Origin: Gammaproteobacteria bacterium UBA2810
GTDB taxonomy: Bacteria; Pseudomonadota; Gammaproteobacteria; Enterobacterales; Succinivibrionaceae
Assembly: GCA_002351705.1 (NCBI GenBank)
Contig: DEHC01000067.1
Location: 38,979-74,992 of the forward strand
DNA length: 36,014 bases
Reading direction: 5' to 3'
The position numbers and the translations under genes were made by a program. The notes below the pieces were generated by a model. It searched no databases and was not told the DNA's origin. It saw only the letters and a list, made by a program, of their open reading frames with translations. Position 1 is the stretch's first letter; every line of letters begins with the position of its first letter. This document shows positions 1 to 7,098 of this stretch, one piece after another.

Positions 1-456
1 GCTGCAGCGTTCGCTGCCGAGAAGCCGTCAGAACAGGACTGGGAAACCGTAAGACGCGGCTATTTTGTGCTGCTCTCCAGTGACAGCTGCAAGCCTGATG
101 ATATGCTCGACCGTTACTTCGAAAGGATGTCTATCGAGTCTATGTTCAAGGACCTAAAGCGCATGGGGCTGCTGCCGTTGCGCAAGTGGTCACCCTTGAC
201 AGTCAAAGGCAAGATCCTGCAGGACATGATCGGTCTGATCGCTATACTCATGCAGAGAAAGACGTGTGAAAACAAAGAGGTCTCTGAATCGGCCGTCATA
301 GGGAAACTTCAGTCACTGATTTGCAGGACAGGTGGTGAAAACATCAGCATTGATCACCCTAACAAACAGGTCAAGGAGATCTTCAAGAATTACGGCTACA
401 AACTGCCGCAGACACTTTCGGTTAGCTCAGTCAGAAAGAGCCTGCAGATTGCCTGA
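1..456 (+). CDS. DDE transposase, 3' end only (IS1634/IS4-like)
   Basis: The frame is open from base 1 to the TGA at 454-456, so only about the last 151 residues are inside the window. The translated piece has the layout typical of the C-terminal part of IS4/IS1634-type transposases: a G-Y-F-V-L-L strand, then R-Y-F-E-R-M-S-I-E-S-M-F-K-D-L-K, where the glutamate of I-E is the candidate last acidic residue of the DDE triad, followed by a helix ending in Q-R-K. Family assignment is from recognition of this pattern, not from a search. The T-run at 474-483 directly after the gene may belong to the element's end. No inverted repeat can be defined because the other end is missing. Confidence 0.72.
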   Translation, partial: AAAFAAEKPSEQDWETVRRGYFVLLSSDSCKPDDMLDRYFERMSIESMFKDLKRMGLLPLRKWSPLTVKGKILQDMIGLIAILMQRKTCENKEVSESAVIGKLQSLICRTGGENISIDHPNKQVKEIFKNYGYKLPQTLSVSSVRKSLQIA

Positions 457-1143
457 CCGGGGGATGTAGTGCTATTTTTTTTTGTCAGAACTTAGGATAA
501 ATGGCCTGATGCGCAAAGGTGTCCGGCACCATCCGGATCAGAACGAAACTTCCTGCAAATGTCTTAGAGCACGCAGTCAGGCAGGTCATGTCTAGCTCAT
601 CATTCTGATGGCTGCTGCGCCTACTGGCTTTCATCCCACACCTCGATTTCGTATATCGGGCCGTTACTGTAACAGGCCGACTACAATGCACAAAGTGCGG
701 CAGCAAAACCGGCTTTTTGGGGAATGTCATCATCAGGCAGTTTCCCATAATCATCCAAGTATCCATTCGTTCTACTGTTTTCAAGCAGCGAAGAGCAGCT
801 CCTGCCAATTTTTGCGACACTGTCGCAAAAATCTAAAATGCCTGCAAAACAGTGGATATCGTGTACTCATGGTCTCGGGAAAAAACTGCTCACAGTATAT
901 CTGGCTCAGTAATTCTGGTGCGGATATTTCATGTTTTGAAGAAACTGTCTGTAAAATCCATATATTCCTTCAAAACAGACAGAATGGTGATTTCGGTGAC
1001 TGTGAAACATGACGCATCTGCTCAGTGAGCCATAACCATCAATTGGTGGGTTCACACTGCTGCGCTCCTGATGTCCTGACCACAGCCTCGCAGTTAGCCG
1101 CCTAATTTTGTCTGTTTTTGTCTGTGCATGAGGCAGGTTCTTT
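457..1143. other. Gene-poor, decayed segment
   Basis: No intact gene is supported here. On the minus strand between about 800 and 600, one reading frame gives protein-like sequence interrupted by several in-frame stops (for example Y-G-K-L-P-D-D-D-I-P-Q-K and later G-P-I-Y-E-I-E-V-W-D-E-S-Q), which looks like a decayed gene that I do not recognise. At 807-832 lies the same 26-base palindromic sequence found inside yhcG. The minus-strand bases around it resemble the yhcG context loosely (a short A-F, then I-F-A-T-V-S-Q-K-L), so part of this stretch could be a dead second yhcG copy. A looser inverted repeat of CTGTCTGT and ACAGACAG lies near 947-984. Confidence 0.45.
807..832. repeat. Palindromic repeat, copy 1 (intergenic)
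   Basis: The left arm ATTTTTGCGACA (808-819) and right arm TGTCGCAAAAAT (821-832) are perfect reverse complements around a single C at 820. The 26 bases 807-832 are identical to 1856-1881 inside yhcG. This copy lies in non-coding or decayed DNA. A rho-independent terminator is unlikely because the T-rich side belongs to the stem. Confidence 0.85.
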
Positions 1144-2166
1144 TCAGTTGTCAGTCTTCCGTTTGTTATCCAGAAATCTGCAAATTTCGTTCTCAAGTTG
1201 CTCCCTGTCCGGGAAATAGAGCTGATATCTGCTTACAAACAGCTGATTGGAAATGTTCTGTGTTGCGTATTTAACCATAAGTTTGTCCTCGTATGCGCCA
1301 AGCACAATGCCGATAGGTTCAGTATCGCCCTCGGTGTTCATTTCCTCTCGGTAGTAATTGAGATACAGGTTCATCTGGCCGATATCCTCGTGCTGCACTT
1401 CTCCGCGCTTCAGATCTATCAGAACAAAACATTTCAGTATTCTATGGTAAAACACAAGGTCAACCTTAAATATCCTTCCGCCGATATTTATTCGCTGCTG
1501 CCTTCCGATAAAGGCGAACCCCTTGCCTAGTTCCAGAAGGAATGTACTGATGTTGTCTATCAGAGCGTCCTCAAGATCACCTTCCTTGTAGACTGGCAAT
1601 TGAGGAAGACCCGTAAATTCAAAAATATACGGATCCTTTATAATGTCTTCTGGCTTTTCTATAACCTGACCTTGTTCAGACAGTCTAAGTACTTCATTTT
1701 TGTTTTTGCTTAGGGCAAGTCTTTGAAACAGCATGCTCTGCATCTGTCTCCGGAGTTCGCGTACACCCCAGTTTTCCTGTTCACATTCCTTGAGATAAAA
1801 CGATCTTTCAAGCGGATCAGCTATTTTCAGCAGCTCAACATAGTGGCTCCAGCTTAATTTTTGCGACACTGTCGCAAAAATTGGGAAAGCAGTATAAAGC
1901 TGGCGCATCCTGTATACATTGCTGAGTCCAAACCCGTTTCCATAGCGGATTATCAGGTCTTTTGAAAGCCTTTTAAGTGTCTCAGAACCGTACTCTGCCT
2001 TTTCGTTTCCTGCCTGCTCAAAATCGACGATATACTTTCCTATTGTCCAGTATGTCTCAACGATCGACTCATTTATGCGTGAGACTGCTTTCTTCCTCCC
2101 ATACTCAAGTGCTTCACCTATATGTGCCAGAAGTGAATTATAAGAAGAGTCGATAGTTGTTGACAT
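1144..2166 (-). CDS. YhcG-type PDDEXK nuclease (DUF1016 family)
   Basis: A 340-residue protein with the two-part layout of the YhcG/DUF1016 family. The N-terminal helical domain (about 10-160) contains the conserved L-S-W-S-H-Y motif at 104-109. The C-terminal PDDEXK-fold nuclease domain (about 190-330) has V-D-L-V-F-Y at 235-240 and I-D-L-K at 250-253, giving a D...D-x-K active-site pattern. The usual E-x-K is D-x-K here. Members are common in defence islands and near mobile elements and are presumed DNA nucleases, but their substrate is not clear. The start at 2166 has GAGAGATG just upstream. A perfect palindrome is embedded in frame and encodes residues about 96-104, immediately before the conserved L-S-W-S-H-Y, probably in a tolerant linker. 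No neighbouring restriction or toxin gene is visible, so a system-level role cannot be assigned. Confidence 0.86.
   Translation of the reverse strand: MSTTIDSSYNSLLAHIGEALEYGRKKAVSRINESIVETYWTIGKYIVDFEQAGNEKAEYGSETLKRLSKDLIIRYGNGFGLSNVYRMRQLYTAFPIFATVSQKLSWSHYVELLKIADPLERSFYLKECEQENWGVRELRRQMQSMLFQRLALSKNKNEVLRLSEQGQVIEKPEDIIKDPYIFEFTGLPQLPVYKEGDLEDALIDNISTFLLELGKGFAFIGRQQRINIGGRIFKVDLVFYHRILKCFVLIDLKRGEVQHEDIGQMNLYLNYYREEMNTEGDTEPIGIVLGAYEDKLMVKYATQNISNQLFVSRYQLYFPDREQLENEICRFLDNKRKTDN
1856..1882. repeat. Palindromic repeat, copy 2 (in frame inside yhcG)
   Basis: Perfect 13-bp arms (1856-1868 and 1870-1882) flank a central C at 1869. Bases 1856-1881 match 807-832 exactly. On the coding strand it is read as I-F-A-T-V-S-Q-K-L without breaking the frame. 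Confidence 0.88.
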
Positions 2167-2476
2167 AATTCATCTCTCACAGTTATTGCTGCCTTATCGG
2201 TATTTTATACATTTCTTCTTGACAGTCTAATATGGATAGCTATCATTTTTATAATATTCTGACATTAAATGACGATATTTTAATGCTGTAAATTTATGCC
2301 GGTCAATAGAGGAAATATGCGCATTATGCAATAGTGCCTGCATAACCATAATAACCCTTGTTAAATTCTGCATATGACTGTTATCAGAATAAATAGGTTT
2401 AACGAATGAAAATGGCTGATTGCTTGAACAGGCGAATTTTGCACGAACATTGATCGGATGCAGCGTATGTTCCTGA

Positions 2477-2501
2477 ATTTTGCAGACTCCGTCTGCAAAA
2501 T
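2477..2501. repeat. Palindromic repeat, related architecture
   Basis: The arms ATTTTGCAGAC (2477-2487) and GTCTGCAAAAT (2491-2501) are perfect 11-bp complements around TCC. The sequence differs from the 807 and 1856 copies, but the plan is the same: a T-run, then GC, a short core, then GC and an A-run. It may be a second subtype of the same palindrome family. Confidence 0.75.
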
Positions 2502-2515
2502 CGGAACGTGTTGCG

Positions 2516-2551
2516 GAGAGAGCCGCCTGCCAGGCGGTCAGGGGCTCTCTC
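2516..2551 (-). terminator. Long hairpin downstream of cysA
   Basis: GAGAGAGCC (2516-2524) pairs with GGCTCTCTC (2543-2551). An inner hairpin, CCGCC/GGCGG, lies at 2523-2537. The hairpin starts 9 bases after the cysA stop codon. In the cysA direction there is no T-run after it. Read the other way it is followed by TTTT. It is probably the 3' end of the sulfate-transport operon, but its efficiency is uncertain. Confidence 0.5.
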
Positions 2552-2559
2552 TTTTCTAG

Positions 2560-3642
2560 TTAAATGCTGTAGCTCCACTTGGTCTTCAGCTCGTAGTCGC
2601 TGAACTTCTTTGTCTGTTCTGAGTAGAACTTGAAATGTGCGAAGTTGAGGTAGACGGTGCCGTTGACTGCGCCCTCTCTGAGCTGCAGCCAGACCGTACG
2701 GTCGAGATCCGCGGTAACGTAGCTGCTGCTCTCCTGGTTCTCCAGCTCAAGCGAGACGACCGTATGGAACCCGAGGTTCCTGCTGCTCCTTATGAGGGCT
2801 GGGACGTCTCCCTGGTGGCGCCTGAGGCTGAGCCTGATCTCATGGGGCCTGATGAAGATCTGGTCATGGCTCTTCTCGTCAAGAACCGCGAAGCCGTCGT
2901 CAACCCTTCCCCTGAAGATGTTCACGTGCCCGAGGAAGCTGAAGACGAACGGGTTCTCCGGCGTGTCGTAGACCTCGTCAGGCGAACCGGCCTGCTCTAT
3001 CCTCCCGTGGTTCAGGATGATTATCCGGTCTGATATCTCGAGGGCCTCCTCCTGATCATGAGTGACCATGATGGTGGTTATCCCGAGCTTCCTCTGGAGG
3101 TGCAGCAGATAGGTCCTGAGCTCCTCCCTAACCTTCGCGTCGAGCGCGCCGAACGGCTCGTCAAGGAGCAGTATGCGGGGCTCCACCGCAAGCGCCCTCG
3201 CAAGCGCCACTCTCTGCTTCTGACCTCCCGAGAGCTGGTCAACGCGCCTCCCGCCGAGGCTCTCGAGCTTGATCATGGCAAGGAGCTCCTTTACCTTTTT
3301 GCTGATCTGCTCGTCAGACGGACGGTCGGCTCCCTTTTTCACGGTGAGCCCGAAGGCGATGTTCTCGCTTACAGTCATGTTCTGGAACAGCGCGTAGTTC
3401 TGGAACATGAAGCCGATACCCCTCTTCTGCACCGGGACTTTCGTCATGTCATTGCCGTCAAAGAGGATTTTTCCGCTGTCGGCTGTCTCGAGCCCCGCGA
3501 TCACGCGGAGGAGCGTGGTCTTCCCCGAGCCTGACGGACCGAGCAGCGTGGTGATTTTCCCCTCCTCTATCTCGGCGTTTATGCCTCCGAGAACGACGGT
3601 GCTGCCGTAGCTTTTCCTGATGTCCTCAACCGCTATAGTCAT
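2560..3642 (-). CDS. cysA: Sulfate/thiosulfate ABC transporter ATPase CysA
   Basis: A 360-residue ATPase that powers sulfate import through the CysT/CysW channel. All nucleotide-binding motifs are visible: Walker A G-P-S-G-S-G-K-T-T at 35-43, Q-loop Q81, signature L-S-G-G-Q at 137-141, Walker B I-L-L-L-D-E-P at 157-163 and H-loop His195. The region after about 235 forms the regulatory domain typical of CysA/MalK-type ATPases, with I-F-I-R-P-H-E-I. It is the last gene of the sbp-cysT-cysW-cysA operon. Its ATG lies one base after the cysW stop codon, which implies translational coupling. Molybdate or phosphate ATPases are close relatives, but the neighbouring Sbp and two CysT/CysW permeases make sulfate the best assignment. 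Confidence 0.95.
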   Translation of the reverse strand: MTIAVEDIRKSYGSTVVLGGINAEIEEGKITTLLGPSGSGKTTLLRVIAGLETADSGKILFDGNDMTKVPVQKRGIGFMFQNYALFQNMTVSENIAFGLTVKKGADRPSDEQISKKVKELLAMIKLESLGGRRVDQLSGGQKQRVALARALAVEPRILLLDEPFGALDAKVREELRTYLLHLQRKLGITTIMVTHDQEEALEISDRIIILNHGRIEQAGSPDEVYDTPENPFVFSFLGHVNIFRGRVDDGFAVLDEKSHDQIFIRPHEIRLSLRRHQGDVPALIRSSRNLGFHTVVSLELENQESSSYVTADLDRTVWLQLREGAVNGTVYLNFAHFKFYSEQTKKFSDYELKTKWSYSI

Positions 3643-3643
3643 A

Positions 3644-4474
3644 TCAGCTTGCTCCTCTTGATTTCAGATGTTTCCTTTCCTTCAGCTCTATGTAGAACTT
3701 CTGCACCAGGGTGACCAGGGCAAGCAGCATGAGAACTGACGCTATGGTGAATGCCGCCACATACTCGTAGTTGCTGTACAGGAGCTCGATGTAGACGGGC
3801 AGGGTGGCGGTCTTCCCGAGCATCTTGCCGCTCACGATGGAGACGGCTCCGAACTCGCCGATAACCCTCGCGTTCGTGAGGATTATTCCGTAGAAAAGTC
3901 CCCACTTGATGTTCGGGAGGGTTACGGAGAAGAAGGTCCTGAAGAACCCGGCGCCGAGAGTTACGGCAGCCTCCTCCTCCGAGTTCCCGATCTCGGACAT
4001 GAGGGGAATAAGCTCCTTTGCGACATAGGGGAAGGTGACGAACGCGCTCGCGAATATGATTCCCGGGGCGGCGAAGAGCACCTTGAGCCCGAGGGCGTCG
4101 AGGAGCGGGCGGAGAAGCCCCGTCGAGCCGAACACCATCACGATCATGAGACCGGCGACGACAGGCGAGACCGCATAGGGGATCTCGATTGCCATCGAGA
4201 GGAGCCTTCTCCCGCGGAAGCGGTATTTCGCGATGGCCCATGCGAGCATGATGCCGAAGATGGTGTTGAGCGGCACGGCTATGACGGCTGTGATTACCGT
4301 GAGTATCAGTGCGCTCTTCGCGCCGGGCGCCTTGAGGTAGCTCAGGTAGTTCCCGAAGCCGTCTGCCAGGCTTTCCTTAACGACTGTCGCGACAGGAAGC
4401 AGAATGAACACTGCCACGAACAGGAATGCGAGCAGGATAAGCAGGTATCCTACCGCGCTAGACCGTTTTTTCAT
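3644..4474 (-). CDS. cysW: Sulfate/thiosulfate ABC transporter permease CysW
   Basis: A 276-residue inner-membrane permease with about six hydrophobic segments. The cytoplasmic EAA loop that docks onto CysA is visible as E-E-E-A-A-V-T-L-G-A followed by T-L-P-N-I-K-W-G. It pairs with CysT to form the sulfate channel. Its ATG at 4474 lies upstream of the cysT stop, giving a 17-base overlap, and its stop sits one base before the cysA ATG. It is assigned CysW rather than CysT from its position as the second permease and from E-F-G-A-V-S-I-V-S-G-K near the C-terminus. Confidence 0.93.
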   Translation of the reverse strand: MKKRSSAVGYLLILLAFLFVAVFILLPVATVVKESLADGFGNYLSYLKAPGAKSALILTVITAVIAVPLNTIFGIMLAWAIAKYRFRGRRLLSMAIEIPYAVSPVVAGLMIVMVFGSTGLLRPLLDALGLKVLFAAPGIIFASAFVTFPYVAKELIPLMSEIGNSEEEAAVTLGAGFFRTFFSVTLPNIKWGLFYGIILTNARVIGEFGAVSIVSGKMLGKTATLPVYIELLYSNYEYVAAFTIASVLMLLALVTLVQKFYIELKERKHLKSRGAS

Positions 4475-5291
4475 TTCTGCTGCTCCATTTTCTGATAAAG
4501 CTGATGACGCCCAGGATCCCTGCCGAGATGGCGAGCATGATGAGTGCGGTCACCACGGCCGCGTCGTAGTTGTGCGATTCGATCTTGCCGACGATGACGA
4601 CCGGCAGGATCTGGCTCTTGAACGGAAGGTTGCTCGAGACGAAGATGACCGAGCCGTACTCGCCTACCGCGCGGGCGAACGCAAGCGAGAAGCCGGTGAG
4701 CGCAGGGGGAATGAGCGGCGGCAATGTCACGCGGAGGAAAGTCTGCAGGGGCGATGCGCCGAGCATCTCGGCAGCCTCCTCGGTGCTCGCATCAAGCCGC
4801 TTGATGACAGGCTGCAGAGTCCTCACCACAAACGGGATCCCGACGAACACCAGGGCGAATGTTATGCCGGTGAAGTCGCTCCCGCTCAGTGAGAACCCCA
4901 GGCTGTTCACGATCTTCCCGATGTAGCCGTCATCGCTCAGGAGAAAGGAAATCGAGACGCCTGCGACAGCCGTCGGAAGGGCAAACGGAATGTCGATAAG
5001 CGAGTCAAGAAGCCTCTTTCCGGGGAAGCTGTACCTCTCGATGCTCCAGGCGAGGATAAAGCCGAATACCAGGTTTATAAGACCGGCGACGAGCGATGCC
5101 CGGAGCGAGAGCCCGAGGGCGCTCAGGATCTCCCCGTCGCCGAGGGCCTTCGCGAAGGCGCTCGGCCTGATGCCGCAGCCGTAGGCAATGAGCGCGGCGA
5201 ACGGGAGGAGGACCAGCACCGAGAAGTATCCTGCCCCGAGTCCGAGCGTCCAGCCGAAGCCCGGTATGACTGAAAAGCTTTTGAATTTCAT
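4458..5291 (-). CDS. cysT: Sulfate/thiosulfate ABC transporter permease CysT (CysU)
   Basis: A 277-residue inner-membrane permease, partner of CysW. It carries the EAA loop (E-E-A-A-E-M-L-G-A, then T-L-P-P-L-I-P-P-A) and the R-A-V-G-E-Y-G-S-V segment characteristic of CysT. The ATG at 5291 was chosen because GGGAGACAGGA precedes it at good spacing and because M-K-F-K-S-F begins the normal N-terminus. A longer frame reaching 5381 would run through the terminator-like hairpin at 5340-5371 and adds a low-complexity leader. It follows sbp after a 100-base gap and overlaps cysW by 17 bases. Confidence 0.93.
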   Translation of the reverse strand: MKFKSFSVIPGFGWTLGLGAGYFSVLVLLPFAALIAYGCGIRPSAFAKALGDGEILSALGLSLRASLVAGLINLVFGFILAWSIERYSFPGKRLLDSLIDIPFALPTAVAGVSISFLLSDDGYIGKIVNSLGFSLSGSDFTGITFALVFVGIPFVVRTLQPVIKRLDASTEEAAEMLGASPLQTFLRVTLPPLIPPALTGFSLAFARAVGEYGSVIFVSSNLPFKSQILPVVIVGKIESHNYDAAVVTALIMLAISAGILGVISFIRKWSSRNEKTV

Positions 5292-5339
5292 TTTCCTGTC
5301 TCCCTGCAGAGTGCTGCCGGGCTCCTGTCCCCCGCACAG

Positions 5340-5371
5340 AAAAAGGCGCCCGGGCCTCTGCCCCGGCGCCT
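5340..5371 (-). terminator. Intercistronic terminator/attenuator between sbp and cysT
   Basis: On the minus strand GGCGCCGGGG (from 5370-5361) pairs with CCCGGGCGCC (5354-5345) across a six-base loop, with one internal mismatch, and is followed by TTTTT (5344-5340). This is a strong intrinsic-terminator shape inside the operon. It would let some transcripts stop after sbp, giving more binding protein than permease and ATPase. Confidence 0.78.
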
Positions 5372-5391
5372 CCCCGCGCAAGGTCTTACTG

Positions 5392-6411
5392 TCAGTTGTC
5401 CCTTGAGGCGTTGATTTCCTTCAGGATCTTGTCGAACTCGCCGCCGTCTGCCCAGACTTCCTGCTGAAGCTTGTTGAAGCCGCCGAGGTCGTTTATGTCA
5501 ACGAGCTTGATATTGCCGAACTTCTCCGCGTACTCCTTCTTCACGGTGTCGCTCGTAGGGCGGTAGAAGTTCTCGGCTGCTATCTTCTGCGCGTCGTCAG
5601 TGTAGAGCCAGTCGATGTAGTCATTGGCGACCTTCTCGGTGCCGTGCTCCTTCGCGTTCTTCTCGACAACCGCTACAGGGGGCTTCGCGAGGACCGAGAC
5701 TGAGGGTATGACGATCTCGAAGGTGTCAGCACCGAAGCGCTTCACCGTAAGGTAGGCCTCGTTCTCCCAGGCGATGAGCACGTCGCCGATGCGGCGCTTC
5801 ACAAAGGTGTTGGTCGCGCCGCGGGCGCCGGTGTCAAGCACGGGGACATTGGCGTAGATGGCCTTCACGAAGTCGCGGGTCTTGGCCTGATCATCGCCGA
5901 ACTTCTCCTTGGCGTAGGCAAGTATGCCGGCGTAGTTGTAGCGCGCGCCGCCTGAGGTCTTGGGGTTCGGGGTGATTACCTTGATGCCGGGCTTCGCGAG
6001 ATCATCCCAGTCCTTGATGTTCTGGGGATTTCCCTTCCTGACGAGGAAGACGATGGTCGAGTTGAAGGGCGAGCTCTCGTTCGGCTTGAGGCTCTGCCAG
6101 TTCTCGGGAAGGAGCTTTGCCTGCTTCTGGATGTTCTCGATATCCCAGGGGAGGGCAAGCGTTACGACGTCTGCGGGCGATCCGTCAATGACCGAGCGGG
6201 CCTGGGCGCCTGATCCGCCGTGGGACTGGCTGATGGTGACAGTGTCGCCGGTCTTCTTCTCGTACCAGGCAGTGAAGGACTTGTTGAGCTCCTGGTAAAG
6301 CTCCCTGGTGGGATCGTAGGATACGTTGAGAAGCTCATACTCGGCGGCAGATGCGCTGAAGGCGAAGGCAAGCGGCAGAATGGCAGCAGCAATTGATGAA
6401 AATTTCTTCAT
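5392..6411 (-). CDS. sbp: Periplasmic sulfate-binding protein
   Basis: A 339-residue solute-binding protein that captures sulfate (and possibly thiosulfate) in the periplasm and delivers it to CysT/CysW. A Sec signal peptide spans residues 1-22, with a charged M-K-K, a hydrophobic core and the likely cleavage site S-A-S-A before A-E-Y-E. The mature start L-L-N-V-S-Y-D-P-T-R-E-L-Y and the H-G-G-S-G-A-Q-A-R-S-V-I-D-G segment are hallmarks of the Sbp/CysP family. The start at 6411 has GAGGAA upstream. It is the first gene of the importer operon, transcribed away from the sulfite reductase cluster, and is followed by a terminator-like hairpin. Sbp and CysP are close paralogs; sulfate specificity is inferred. 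Confidence 0.94.
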   Translation of the reverse strand: MKKFSSIAAAILPLAFAFSASAAEYELLNVSYDPTRELYQELNKSFTAWYEKKTGDTVTISQSHGGSGAQARSVIDGSPADVVTLALPWDIENIQKQAKLLPENWQSLKPNESSPFNSTIVFLVRKGNPQNIKDWDDLAKPGIKVITPNPKTSGGARYNYAGILAYAKEKFGDDQAKTRDFVKAIYANVPVLDTGARGATNTFVKRRIGDVLIAWENEAYLTVKRFGADTFEIVIPSVSVLAKPPVAVVEKNAKEHGTEKVANDYIDWLYTDDAQKIAAENFYRPTSDTVKKEYAEKFGNIKLVDINDLGGFNKLQQEVWADGGEFDKILKEINASRDN

Positions 6412-7098
6412 GATAATTCCTCAGTTTGGCCGTATTCCGGAAACAGGCAGACTACGGGGGCGGCAGTAACGCTCCGAAAATTCTTAAATCCGTTCATCGG
6501 ATGACTGCCGCTCTGCTGTTCCGGAAGCTGAGAAATCAGATCCTTTGCTTCCCGGCAGTCATCCGTGACATATCAGTTTTCATAAGAAAGCATCATACAA
6601 CATGTACAGATAGACATAATCAACCTCACAAATTCACATCAGCATAGTTTTCTTTGGCCTCGTTCTCAGGAAACGTTCTTGCAGGAATAATTTCAGAAAA
6701 AAACGAAAAATGCAAGCACTTTTTTCAAAATTTTTTCGGGCTGAATACTGCCAGCCGATCCCAGATGACTGGAAGCTGCGATCAAAACCCGCTCCCGACT
6801 GCCGGAAGATTGAATTATTTTTGCCGCGAAAAATCTAATAGAATCAACATATTGGATTAATTCATACTAAAACGATCGAATTTATATAAAAAGTTCAGTT
6901 GAATCCTGAAACGCTTTGGAATATTATTCTACCAATCCGATATGAAAACGTCTTTTTGAATTCCGGAAGAAAAATTTCCGGTGCTCGCAAGGGCGGTTTC
7001 CATGAGCCAGAACCGGTGTTCATCCTGAATTCCGGCTTTGCAATATTTATGTGTTTATTACTGTGTATCTGAATATCTAATTTTCAGAAGGAGAGACC
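6412..7098. promoter_or_regulatory. 687-bp divergent control region between importer and sulfite reductase clusters
   Basis: This long non-coding region must contain the promoters of both sulfur operons. Its middle (about 6560-6960) is strongly AT-rich compared with its neighbours. Near the plus-strand gene are a small hairpin (CCGGAA 6963-6968 with TTCCGG 6976-6981), two copies of TGAATTCCGG (starting about 6957 and 7027), and a GGTT/AACC pair at about 6995-7015. They are compatible with a structured 5' leader. No known riboswitch consensus and no convincing CysB-type site could be identified by eye. The sulfite reductase gene has AAGGAGAGA as its ribosome-binding site just before 7099. Confidence 0.55.

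Larger units (their letters stand above)
2167..2559. other. AT-rich intergenic region
   Basis: 393 bases separate yhcG (which reads away to the left) from the end of cysA. The first 250 bases are AT-rich and would have to contain the yhcG promoter, but no convincing -35/-10 pair can be singled out. The right part holds a third palindrome (2477-2501) and a long hairpin after cysA (2516-2551). No coding frame is supported. Confidence 0.6.

Noticed and set aside
485..1196. Three overlapping open frames of 96-134 residues near the left end
   Set aside because: None has start signals or a recognisable domain; the stretch looks decayed.
4458..5381. Longer cysT with start at 5381
   Set aside because: It would translate through the terminator-like hairpin at 5340-5371. 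The ATG at 5291 has a better ribosome-binding site and a normal N-terminus.
6426..6860. Two short open frames in the sulfur control region
   Set aside because: No ribosome-binding sites, no protein-like pattern, and they lie in AT-rich promoter DNA.
6960..7098. SAM, cobalamin or other known riboswitch before the sulfite reductase gene
   Set aside because: The short stems do not match any consensus I can recall, so only an unspecified leader is reported.
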